Shown in pieces: positions 42,005 through 50,006 of a DNA stretch of 64,000 bases (position 1 is its first letter; the number at the start of each line of letters is the position of its first letter). The stretch lies in assembly GCF_965139335.1 (NCBI RefSeq), contig NZ_CBCSEL010000003.1; one strand, written 5' to 3'. The notes under the pieces are model-generated. The model saw only the letters and a program-made list of their open reading frames with translations. It was not told the DNA's origin and searched no databases. The stretch is from Catellicoccus marimammalium (lineage in GTDB: Bacteria; Bacillota; Bacilli; Lactobacillales; Catellicoccaceae). The translations under genes and the position numbers were made by a program.

Positions 42005-43387
42005 TTCTCGTTCAATTTCTCCCCATTCTTTTTCTTCTTTTTTTCGGAAAGAAAAAAGAGCGATAAATTTACAATACAAGTTCCATTGACGGTAACCAAA
42101 ATTCTCTAAAATACAATAAATAATTAAACGAAATTGGTCCCATTTTGAAATTTTATCATTATAGAAATAGCGTTCTAGGTATAATGAAGACCAAGCATTG
42201 ATAACCGTATAGGTTAAATATAAGAGAATAAACGCAATGACAAATTTAAAGTACACCATCTTTCGGAAGAGCAAATAGGTACTAAAAACTAAAGCTAATA
42301 CAATTACGATAGGATTAATTAATTCATACATAAAAAAGTACATGAAAGAAAATAGACTGACCCATCCATAATGTGTATTAAAAAAGATATAGCGATGAGA
42401 AAAAAGACTTTGCATCAAACCAATATGCCAACGAATTCGTTGTCCTTTTAAATCTCGCCACTTCTTTGGTCCTTGTGTCCAACAAATCGCTTCAATACTG
42501 TATTCAATTCGATAAGGTAAACGATTTTTCTTATGATAAGAATGAAGTTTAACAACAAGGTCCATATCTTCACCAATGGTATTCGTTGAATAACCATTAA
42601 CCGCTAAAGCTGCATTTTTATCAAATAGTCCAAACGCCCCAGAAATAATTAAATTCCCATTGAAACGATTAAACCAAACTCGAGTCGTTAAAAACGCACG
42701 GAAGTATTCTAAAATTTGAAAGACAAGAATCGGAGAATGAGGAATGTTCATTTTTGTAACTTCCCCCTTTTCTAATGTTACGCCATTAGAAATCTTCACA
42801 TCTCCTCCTACAGCTACAACATGGTCATACTGTAAATAAGGCATGACAATTTTTTGCAAAGAATCTTTCTGTAGCATCGAATCTGCATCAACAGTTACAA
42901 ATAATGGATATTTGGAAACATTAATCCCCACATTTAGGGCATCTGATTTCCCTCCATTTTCTTTATCAATCACAATTAAAGGTAAGTCATCTCCTTGATA
43001 CTCATAGACATGGCGAATCTTTTTTGTTTTTAGTCGCTGTTTAATGAAAGGATCTCTTTCCTTTAAAGCAAAATTTTCTTTTAATACTTCTAGTGTTTGG
43101 TCTGTAGAACCATCATTAATCACAATAATTTCAAATTCAGGATAGTCAACATAACGCAAAGATTCCAACGTTTTTAAAATCGTTTTTTCTTCATTATAAG
43201 CAGGGATAAATATAGAAATCGGTGGCAAGGGCACCTGATAATCAATATGTTGTACTAACTGACGAAATAACTTTCTTTGATTCAATTCTCGCAACGCATA
43301 AGTAGAAGAAACAATCGTAATCAACGTATAAATTGCCATATATAAGAAAAAGATAAATAGAATAATATCTACGACCATGAATACCAC
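42002..43387 (-). CDS. Processive membrane glycosyltransferase, GT2 (PgaC/IcaA/cellulose synthase-like)
   Basis: A 461-residue polysaccharide synthase. One N-terminal membrane helix, a GT-A domain with VINDGS, DAD (TVDADS), ED (GEDMD) and QRIRW (the QxxRW motif of processive synthases), then about four C-terminal helices. The architecture resembles poly-N-acetylglucosamine and cellulose-type synthases that polymerise and extrude beta-linked glycans. It is the last gene of the VTC/DUF4956/CotH operon and overlaps the HEAT-repeat gene by 19 bases. The sugar used is unknown. Confidence 0.88.
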   Translation of the reverse strand: MVFMVVDIILFIFFLYMAIYTLITIVSSTYALRELNQRKLFRQLVQHIDYQVPLPPISIFIPAYNEEKTILKTLESLRYVDYPEFEIIVINDGSTDQTLEVLKENFALKERDPFIKQRLKTKKIRHVYEYQGDDLPLIVIDKENGGKSDALNVGINVSKYPLFVTVDADSMLQKDSLQKIVMPYLQYDHVVAVGGDVKISNGVTLEKGEVTKMNIPHSPILVFQILEYFRAFLTTRVWFNRFNGNLIISGAFGLFDKNAALAVNGYSTNTIGEDMDLVVKLHSYHKKNRLPYRIEYSIEAICWTQGPKKWRDLKGQRIRWHIGLMQSLFSHRYIFFNTHYGWVSLFSFMYFFMYELINPIVIVLALVFSTYLLFRKMVYFKFVIAFILLYLTYTVINAWSSLYLERYFYNDKISKWDQFRLIIYCILENFGYRQWNLYCKFIALFSFRKKEEKEWGEIERE

Positions 43388-44457
43388 CTCTTTTCTGGTA
43401 CAATTCGATTTAATAATCCACGTAATAATTCATATTCACGAATGTCTTTTTTATGCGACCAAAATAATTCTTCATTAATTCCACCATGATGCACTAAGAC
43501 CATAGCTTCTTCATATAACAAATCAACATTTGTCCCATGGAACAATCGATCCAATAGAGCCGCCTCAATTTCTTCATCATAAAATTCATCTGCAAAGGAT
43601 ACCGCTGCCATTCGCAAGTCATCATGACGATTATTTAAATCTTTTAAAAAGAGTTGTTTCATTTCTGGATTCATTTTTAAATGGAAATTTTTATAAAAAT
43701 AAATTCGTACATAGTAATCCTCTTCTGTTAAATAAAAGCGATTGATTTCTTCTACATATTTATGTTGCTCATTATAATAAGGTTCCAATGCCGTTAACGC
43801 ACAGCATTTTAGTTCACGACTAAATTCCGTCCAATTTTCAATCAAATCTTCCATCGTTAATTCATCCATCGTTTGATATGCTAGCAAAATTAACGGTGAG
43901 AAAAATTCTGTATTGACACTCAAATGATGATTAGAAATATAAAGTAATGAATCGATAAAATATTCTTTGCGATTCAATTGAATAATGGAATGTAAAGCTG
44001 TAGAACGTAAAAATAGATCATTGGAATCCATAACTTTCCAGAGAAACTTTTTAATTTCCTCGTTTACAAAGCCTAAATTAGGGATACTACGTAAAATCAA
44101 AATTTGTTCGGATACGTCTAACTTTTTAAAACGACGGAACTTGGAATGTAATACTTTTGTATATACAGGCTCAAACAAGCGTTTTGTTTCTTCTGAAAAT
44201 TCTTGTTCCGTTTGATAAAACGCCACGATTTTTTCTGAGCGGCGAAATAAAAATAATAAATATAAGTAGGTAAAGAGAGTTAATCTCCCTTTCTTCTTTG
44301 TTTTTTCTAATATCCAACGAAAGAGAAAGATACTCTTGTGGATACTATGTTGCTTTAGCCATAAAAACAAAGGTTCAATATTCAAATAAAAAATTGAAAT
44401 TAACATAATGTAAGCATTGAAAATCAGAAAGAAGAACATTAAAAATCCTAATTTCAT
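43369..44457 (-). CDS. HEAT-repeat-like membrane-anchored protein
   Basis: A 362-residue protein with one or two N-terminal membrane helices (~5-25 and perhaps 58-72) and a mostly helical cytoplasmic part. Regularly spaced helix pairs (for example LFLRSTALHSIIQL and DDLRMAAVSFADEF) look like HEAT repeats, a protein-interaction scaffold. No catalytic motif is seen. Its overlap with the GT2 synthase gene suggests it is the synthase's partner or regulator, as accessory subunits are in other exopolysaccharide systems. Confidence 0.65.
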   Translation of the reverse strand: MKLGFLMFFFLIFNAYIMLISIFYLNIEPLFLWLKQHSIHKSIFLFRWILEKTKKKGRLTLFTYLYLLFLFRRSEKIVAFYQTEQEFSEETKRLFEPVYTKVLHSKFRRFKKLDVSEQILILRSIPNLGFVNEEIKKFLWKVMDSNDLFLRSTALHSIIQLNRKEYFIDSLLYISNHHLSVNTEFFSPLILLAYQTMDELTMEDLIENWTEFSRELKCCALTALEPYYNEQHKYVEEINRFYLTEEDYYVRIYFYKNFHLKMNPEMKQLFLKDLNNRHDDLRMAAVSFADEFYDEEIEAALLDRLFHGTNVDLLYEEAMVLVHHGGINEELFWSHKKDIREYELLRGLLNRIVPEKRWYSWS

Positions 44458-44476
44458 CTGGGGTACCTTTCCTTTC

Positions 44477-46507
44477 TTACGATTGCTTAGAAAAATATTC
44501 TTTTAGCATCCAGTACGATTCTTTCAAACGTGGGGTATACGTCGGTTTTTGCCAACGTTCTAGGGTATAAGGAATGAAAGGTAACATCGTACCATCAATC
44601 GCTCCTGCGACATAAATTTTTTCAATTTGTAATGGATGAATCGACCATTGGTGATAGAAATCATCAATTACCTTTCCTTGCGTTGGATCATAAAAATTCA
44701 ACAATTGCCAAGGAATACGAACTTCTAACGTGTGGTCAGATAAATAGTAATCTGCATTAGAATCATAGTCTTTCTCATTTGGATGAGCATTCCCATGATG
44801 GAAATAGCCTACCTTCGCATATTTATCTTCCATAAATTTCTTTTCTACTTTAGAATAGAAACGATTTTGAACCTTCACTTCTACCTCGGTGAATTCATTC
44901 TTATCGGGTTTATGAATTCGATTAGGGTTTTGGTGAATTGCCTCTTTATTTTTCATAAATTCGGTTGGACTATAGTATTTTTGCACATATAAACGTCCGT
45001 TTTTATTTTTTAACGCTAAATAAAAATCTACTGGACGATTAAATTGATCACGAAAGACATTCGTACTTCCTGATTTTGGTGTTGTATCTAAAGCCAAACG
45101 AATTTGTCGATCCTTTAATGATTTCTCACTTTTCAAACATAAATAAAGATACGCTTCATCTTGCTGCACTGCTAATTGATAACCTTCTTTTGTAGAGCTA
45201 AATGCCGCCCCTTTCCAATCAGATAAATCACCATCTGGATAAATCGCACTTGGATCAAAAGAAAGTAAGCCATAATGTTGACTATAAGACATGGTATTAT
45301 CCCAATATTTTGCATGATTTTTTTGGACTAAATTTTGAATATTCCAAGCACTGCGATACCAGGAGTCTTGCCATTCTAGCATTACTTGACCACAAAGGTT
45401 AGCATCTTTAATCTGTTCCAAAATTTCAATTAAATTCTCACCCTGCTCTTTTTCATTAATGGTTCCTTCATTATCTTTACTGTAGTTATCCCCTACTTTT
45501 GTTGTAGGAACCGCATATTCAGAAATGAGAATTGGCATTGTGGGATTATATTTTTGTAGCTCTTTAATTTGTAGTTTCAAGCCACCTTTATAGTTCATCT
45601 GTTCGTTATTTTCTAAGTTCAAACTATACGAAGCTACCATTCCACTTTTCATTTGCGATGTCGGTTGAATATTCGCTAAATCAATATAACGTTTCTTTCC
45701 TTTGGCATCTGTGTGGTGATCTTGTAATAAAATGGCTTCGACAATATCTGAACGAGAGCCTTGAATTGTCATCACACGTTGCGTACGATAACGCCAATTT
45801 TCATAACGAACCATTTCATTGGCAATCCGAGCAAAGAACTTCTCTGTTTCAGAAGCTCCTTTCTTCGTTGTAATGAAATGAGATTCATACTCTTCTCCTT
45901 TATGGTTAACGATTTCAGAATAAATAATGTCATCATAGTCTAAAGCACTATCAATCGAATAAGCTAGGGTATATTCTGAAACATCAAAACGATATAATTC
46001 TTTAATATGCTTAGAAAAAACAGGGGTCTTATTACCATGTACAATATCCACTGTATCCTTAACTCGCTGGAATAACAGTTTATGGATTTGTCTATGATCT
46101 TTACGAATACTTTCACGGTCAATATCTGAATTATCAATCGTCACTCCTTGAATTAGATACAATGGACGACGATGATTTTGATTATATTCTTTTAAACATT
46201 GGTAAAAGCGAGCAGGCATAATAGACTTTACTTTTACACAATTCATATTTAAATCTGCAATTTGTTGAAACCATTCCTCATAGTCTTCCTTTGTTGCAGC
46301 ATAATTTCCAGGTAAATATCCTGGTTTTACAGAATCTAGATTGATTCCATTCACATAAATCGGTTCGCCTTCGTAATAAATACGTTGATCTTTTACGTAC
46401 GTAATCGGTTCATGTTCACCAAACAAATATTGCTTATTTTCAAAAATGGTGAAGGCGAAAGCCGCTAAAATAAATAGGGTAATAAAAAAATTTAGGAACT
46501 TCCTCAT
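44477..46507 (-). CDS. Membrane-anchored glycosidase-like protein with C-terminal carbohydrate-binding-like domain
   Basis: A 676-residue protein anchored by one N-terminal helix (~5-23). Residues ~45-400 resemble a TIM-barrel glycoside hydrolase of the GH2/GH5 clan: YVNGINLDS at the first strand, WFQQIADLNMNCVKV next, and PILISEYAVPTT carrying a candidate nucleophile Glu. Residues ~425-640 (DGDLSDWKG, AYLYLCLKS, DHTLEVRIPW) resemble a CBM9/DOMON-like sugar-binding domain. It probably trims or transfers the polymer made by this operon outside the membrane. Family assignment is tentative. It overlaps the CotH gene by 4 bases. Confidence 0.6.
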   Translation of the reverse strand: MRKFLNFFITLFILAAFAFTIFENKQYLFGEHEPITYVKDQRIYYEGEPIYVNGINLDSVKPGYLPGNYAATKEDYEEWFQQIADLNMNCVKVKSIMPARFYQCLKEYNQNHRRPLYLIQGVTIDNSDIDRESIRKDHRQIHKLLFQRVKDTVDIVHGNKTPVFSKHIKELYRFDVSEYTLAYSIDSALDYDDIIYSEIVNHKGEEYESHFITTKKGASETEKFFARIANEMVRYENWRYRTQRVMTIQGSRSDIVEAILLQDHHTDAKGKKRYIDLANIQPTSQMKSGMVASYSLNLENNEQMNYKGGLKLQIKELQKYNPTMPILISEYAVPTTKVGDNYSKDNEGTINEKEQGENLIEILEQIKDANLCGQVMLEWQDSWYRSAWNIQNLVQKNHAKYWDNTMSYSQHYGLLSFDPSAIYPDGDLSDWKGAAFSSTKEGYQLAVQQDEAYLYLCLKSEKSLKDRQIRLALDTTPKSGSTNVFRDQFNRPVDFYLALKNKNGRLYVQKYYSPTEFMKNKEAIHQNPNRIHKPDKNEFTEVEVKVQNRFYSKVEKKFMEDKYAKVGYFHHGNAHPNEKDYDSNADYYLSDHTLEVRIPWQLLNFYDPTQGKVIDDFYHQWSIHPLQIEKIYVAGAIDGTMLPFIPYTLERWQKPTYTPRLKESYWMLKEYFSKQS

Positions 46508-48015
46508 TCTTCAGCCTCATTTTTTTCTTTTAAAAACTCTTCTAAATAATGAATATTTTCATCTAACCATTGTCCACGATTCGTAATAAAAATACGTAGA
46601 TTCTTGATTTCTTCTTCATAGCTATCAGACATATTTGCGGTAGATTGTTTATAGTTTGGATGTTTTTTCAAGAAAGCTTCAATTTGTGGGAAATCATCTC
46701 CCATTTTGAAAAAGACATCTTGATACTGTTTAAACATCTCAAATTGATTACAAGCCCAAAATGGCCATACTTCAAAATTACGTTTTGGCGCATCTCCTAA
46801 CTGTTCTACTTGATAAGAAATTAAATTCATCAAATATGGGGTACTTAAATACGTTTTTCGTAATTCTTTATAACGATGAATCACTTTCTTAACAAAAGAT
46901 TTCTTGCTTAGTAGAGCAGAAAATAGAGTCGTACGATTATTATAAAATCCTTTGTAATCAAAATAAGGACTTAAAAGGGAACTATTTCCCATGCTGGCAT
47001 TAAAGTCCCATAAAGGACCTGCTTTTACTTTTTGTCCATAGTCCTTATACATGTAGGTACTTAACATTCCAGCATCCGTATTTTTGAAAAATTCATTGAT
47101 AATATAATAGTCCACAAAAGAATCTACATCGATATAATTTTGATAAGTGTCTTCTTTTGTCTCTTTATATAAACTTCTTTCAACTAAAGAAAGGGTTTGC
47201 TCAATATATTCTTCTTGTTCTGGCGTTCGCTTTTCTTTTCCTGGGTAAACAATCATATATGGATAATCATACAAATAATTTTCATAACCATAACTATGGA
47301 GAATCGTGTCCGTCGGGCGTGGACGATTATTTTGAATAATAAAACTTGTTGTAGGGCTATCCTTATCCGTTTTATGAATATTTACTCGTTGAGCATCGCG
47401 ATCCACACTTTCAGTTAAGACATAAATACCTTTATAGTATTGCTCCATCTTCCCTTTTTCATTTGCTTTACGAATGAATACTTCACAAAATTTCGTTCTT
47501 GGTGCCCATCCCATAATTTTTCTTCCCACCGTATAAGCTAGACTATTACGAATAAACGATTTATCTTCAAAAGGTCCGTTTAAAACCCAAGCATTATTCG
47601 GAGGTAAGCCTAAAAAAGATTCTGGACTTTCTTTTCCTTTTTTGGTTAAAAGATTAATCTTATATTGTTTTTTGGGTACAAGTCGGGTAGAATTTCCGCG
47701 AATTCGAATTTTCCCTTGGTATTTCTCTGAAACAGGGTCAGATAAATGATTTTCTTTTTCATCATAAACATTAATTTTAGCATCCACTTCATCAGAAACT
47801 ACCCCTGCTTTAGTTTGACGAATATGCTCATCTTGTTTCATATCAATCGTAATTACTGGAAGAGTATAAGTAGGTTCATTTCTCTTATGCGGATGCTTTT
47901 CTACGCTATCTTTTTCTGAATGCTTAACGTCCCATTCTAAAAAAAGACACCCAACAATGATAGTCAAACAAAAAAGGAAAGCTACTTTTAACCATCTCTT
48001 TTGTGTATCTGACAT
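46504..48015 (-). CDS. CotH kinase family protein
   Basis: A 503-residue protein with one N-terminal membrane helix (~10-28) and an extracytoplasmic CotH domain. GKIRIRGNSTR, KKQYKINL, WVLNGPFEDKSFIRN and GPLWDFNASMGN are family blocks. CotH proteins are atypical kinases first described in spore coats, but they also occur in non-spore-formers with surface-polymer genes. The ATG at 48015 is four bases after the DUF4956 stop and has GGGTGAT just upstream; the ATG at 48048 would overlap by 29 bases without a site. Its target here is unknown. Confidence 0.8.
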   Translation of the reverse strand: MSDTQKRWLKVAFLFCLTIIVGCLFLEWDVKHSEKDSVEKHPHKRNEPTYTLPVITIDMKQDEHIRQTKAGVVSDEVDAKINVYDEKENHLSDPVSEKYQGKIRIRGNSTRLVPKKQYKINLLTKKGKESPESFLGLPPNNAWVLNGPFEDKSFIRNSLAYTVGRKIMGWAPRTKFCEVFIRKANEKGKMEQYYKGIYVLTESVDRDAQRVNIHKTDKDSPTTSFIIQNNRPRPTDTILHSYGYENYLYDYPYMIVYPGKEKRTPEQEEYIEQTLSLVERSLYKETKEDTYQNYIDVDSFVDYYIINEFFKNTDAGMLSTYMYKDYGQKVKAGPLWDFNASMGNSSLLSPYFDYKGFYNNRTTLFSALLSKKSFVKKVIHRYKELRKTYLSTPYLMNLISYQVEQLGDAPKRNFEVWPFWACNQFEMFKQYQDVFFKMGDDFPQIEAFLKKHPNYKQSTANMSDSYEEEIKNLRIFITNRGQWLDENIHYLEEFLKEKNEAEE

Positions 48016-48019
48016 AATA

Positions 48020-48688
48020 TCACCCAATCGTTTCGCCGTTTTGGGCAACTAAATTCACTGTATTTACACCGTCAATATCATATAATTTTTGGACAATTCC
48101 TTTATCATCAGAGCGTTTCAATTGAATTTGATAAACAAGTTCTAATTGATTTTCTCGAGTATTTTTAGCCTTCATTTGCGAATCTTTAAACGTTTGGAAA
48201 ATCGTCTGCATAATTTCTTCTTCATGATTACGTGTTGCACGAATAATTAAGACATAACGAGATTCATAACCAAATTTCCCAAAGCTAAAGAAAATCGCAA
48301 TTAAAGCTAAAAAGATCGTTCCAATTAAGGCAATCATATAGCTTTGTGTTCCACAACAAATCCCTGCACAAATCGACCAAAAGATATACATCGTATCTCT
48401 TGAGTCTTTAATCGCTGTACGGAAGCGGACAATAGAAAGAGCCCCTACCATCCCAAGGGATAGTGCAATATTACTACCAATAACAATCATAACCATGGCA
48501 GTAATGACACAAAGCATTACTAATGAAACATTAAACTTACGATTATACATCACACCAATATAAGTGTAGCGATAAGTAAAAAAAATAATAGCAGCTACTA
48601 AAACAGTAAATAATAAAATCTCTACGGTTTTTAATACGCCAACTTGGCTATTGTTGTTTACTAAATAGTCATATAGTTTTTCTTTCAT
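48020..48688 (-). CDS. DUF4956 family membrane protein
   Basis: A 222-residue protein with about four membrane helices in the N-terminal two thirds and a soluble ferredoxin-like C-terminal domain. GMVGALSIVRFRTAIKD and MYIFWSICAG are the signature of DUF4956, a family that commonly neighbours VTC and CotH genes. Function is unknown. It lies between VTC and CotH genes with gaps of 8 and 4 bases, so a joint complex is likely. Confidence 0.85.
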   Translation of the reverse strand: MKEKLYDYLVNNNSQVGVLKTVEILLFTVLVAAIIFFTYRYTYIGVMYNRKFNVSLVMLCVITAMVMIVIGSNIALSLGMVGALSIVRFRTAIKDSRDTMYIFWSICAGICCGTQSYMIALIGTIFLALIAIFFSFGKFGYESRYVLIIRATRNHEEEIMQTIFQTFKDSQMKAKNTRENQLELVYQIQLKRSDDKGIVQKLYDIDGVNTVNLVAQNGETIG

Positions 48689-48696
48689 AGTTCCTC

Positions 48697-49392
48697 CTAA
48701 GATAAATAGTTATCGAAAAATTTACGACCGACACAATATTTACTTAATGACTGATAGACACTATCATGGGTTACTAACGCACCCGAGATCCATTGGAAAA
48801 AATCGCCATCATATTTAATTTCTAATAGAGCATGCCAATGATCATATACTGGGGTACAATATACATCTTTTGAGAAAAGATCAAAGTCAAATTCATTCGA
48901 ACGAATATCACTATCCAACGTCACACGAATTTTATTTTCTTCATGAATGAATGCTTTTCTTCGATAATCAATCAATACTTTAGGCACATACTGTTCTGTA
49001 GTCATAATATTATAAGCGGTTTGTGCCACTGGATTATCATAGTTTAATAGCACTCCATAATTACATTGAATCAATTCCTTAGCATCTTCACGTGAAATCG
49101 TTACGGTCTCTTTTCTCTGACTGATATTCATTTTCCTTTTAATTTCTAATTTTACTTCTTGGTCATCGGGATGATAAATTCGTAAACGAATCTTTTTTCG
49201 TTCTTCTTCACCATCCATTTTGGCGTAATAATCTGCCGAAAATAGAGAATCAAAATATAAACTGCGAATGCTATATCCTTCAACACCATTATGAGGATCT
49301 GGGTTTAATAATTCTGATAATTGCGCTTGCAATTGATAATAGTCCCACTCACTGATCGCAAATTTTAATTCTCGTCGATTAACGATAATCAC
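48697..49392 (-). CDS. VTC domain protein (polyphosphate polymerase/CYTH-like)
   Basis: A 231-residue soluble protein of the VTC/CYTH tunnel-fold superfamily. Basic and acidic tunnel residues typical of the family appear in RRELKF, IRSLYFDS, KKIRLRIY, KLEIKRK, LIDYRRKAF and LLEIKYDG. Yeast Vtc4 with this domain makes polyphosphate from ATP; bacterial stand-alone copies next to DUF4956 and CotH are not well characterised. The GTG at 49392 has GGAGGA 6 bases upstream; the frame also opens at a TTG (49425) without such a site. It is the first gene of the six-gene operon. Confidence 0.8.
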   Translation of the reverse strand: MIIVNRRELKFAISEWDYYQLQAQLSELLNPDPHNGVEGYSIRSLYFDSLFSADYYAKMDGEEERKKIRLRIYHPDDQEVKLEIKRKMNISQRKETVTISREDAKELIQCNYGVLLNYDNPVAQTAYNIMTTEQYVPKVLIDYRRKAFIHEENKIRVTLDSDIRSNEFDFDLFSKDVYCTPVYDHWHALLEIKYDGDFFQWISGALVTHDSVYQSLSKYCVGRKFFDNYLS

Positions 49393-49667
49393 ATCATTTC
49401 CTCCTTTCCATACAATTGTGCACAAAAAAGAGTCTAAGAAATAGAACTTAAAGAAGCATTAACTTTATGCGTAACCTGTGTAACTCTCATCATTTTTTCC
49501 TTTATTAGTGTGTATTTTAACGTGATTTTCACTGTTTTCTTTTTTCTGTATTTTTCTTGATTTTTACCTTTATTTTTTCTAAAAAAATTTATTTTTTTTA
49601 AAGACAACCTATTTTCTTATCCAGAATATACATATTATTTTATTTTCTACACTAAACGATATACAAT

Positions 49668-49747
49668 AAAGATACCTTCGGATGAGGGTGAAAAAGAGTG
49701 TTGGTATATTCACTTCTCGATAGATGAGGAGTGGATTTTTTCTTTTC
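49668..49747 (+). ncRNA. Candidate small RNA with intrinsic terminator (plus strand)
   Basis: No open frame is present. A terminator-like hairpin pairs CACTTCTC (49711-49718) with GAGGAGTG (49726-49733), followed by GGA and a T-run. GGGTGAA (49685-49691) can pair with TTCACTT (49709-49715) and would compete with it. A TACAAT (49662-49667) could be the -10; the -35 is poor. No plus-strand gene lies downstream, so a short stand-alone RNA of ~80 nt is the simplest reading. Known family unrecognised. Confidence 0.4.
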
Positions 49748-49755
49748 ACTTTTTT

Positions 49756-49777
49756 GGCATTTTCCAAGTAAAATGCC
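49756..49777. repeat. Inverted repeat GGCATTTT-N6-AAAATGCC
   Basis: A perfect 8-bp inverted repeat (49756-49763 with 49770-49777). It has no T-run on the correct side in either direction, so it is not a normal terminator. It might be an operator or a processing hairpin between the two candidate RNAs. Confidence 0.5.
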
Positions 49778-49805
49778 TCATTATTGAAGCATCAAATTCT
49801 TTAGA

Positions 49806-49971
49806 TAAATAAAAAAAGACATCCTATAATAGGATGTCTTTTTAATGACGACATTTCTGTCTACTGAAATCTTCCACATCGATTTCAGTACTACTTCCTA
49901 AAATCCGTTAGTGCGAATGATATCGCTGAAGTAGGTCGTTTCACATTACTGTGAATGTCAACTCATCGCAT
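49806..49971 (-). ncRNA. Candidate structured small RNA, ~165 nt, downstream of the WxL locus
   Basis: No coding frame is seen. It starts 7 bases after a strong -10 and ends at a strong terminator. Predicted pairings: outer GACA/TGTC (up to GACATT 49954-49959 with 49850-49855), a UUCACA-GUAA-UGUGAA hairpin with a GNRA loop (49940-49955), CTACTTC/GAAGTAG (49891-49897 with 49928-49934) enclosing GCGA/TCGC, and TACTGAAAT/ATTTCAGTA (49862-49870 with 49882-49890). Together these give a closed multi-branched fold. I cannot match it to 6S, SRP, tmRNA or RNase P RNA. Base composition is clearly richer in G+C than the flanking spacer. Confidence 0.6.
49811..49843. terminator. Terminator of the candidate minus-strand RNA
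   Basis: AGACATCCT (49817-49825) pairs with AGGATGTCT (49831-49839). T-runs flank it in both directions, so it could stop both the WxL-side and opposing transcripts. Confidence 0.85.
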
Positions 49972-49977
49972 AATCAC

Positions 49978-50006
49978 ATTATAACGAATTTCAGTAGTTA
50001 ATTCAA
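49978..50006 (-). promoter_or_regulatory. Strong sigma-A promoter of the candidate small RNA
   Basis: On the minus strand TTGAAT (50001-50006) and consensus TATAAT (49978-49983) are exactly 17 bases apart. The -35 overlaps the last codons of the DUF916 gene, so the RNA has its own promoter inside the end of the WxL operon. Confidence 0.7.

Noticed and set aside
46504..48015. CotH as evidence for sporulation
   Set aside because: No spore-coat or sigma-factor genes are in the window and the gene sits in a glycan-synthase operon; CotH-family proteins occur widely in non-spore-formers.
49434..49493. A 19-codon leader peptide on the minus strand before the VTC gene, with AAAGGA upstream
   Set aside because: Too short to support; no attenuator-like structure couples it to the operon, and its composition shows no regulatory codon run.
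49850..50000. The recurring TTTCAGTA/TACTGAAA words as a CRISPR array or tracrRNA
   Set aside because: The spacing is irregular, no cas genes are in the window, and the words are the two arms of one hairpin plus a copy in the promoter spacer.
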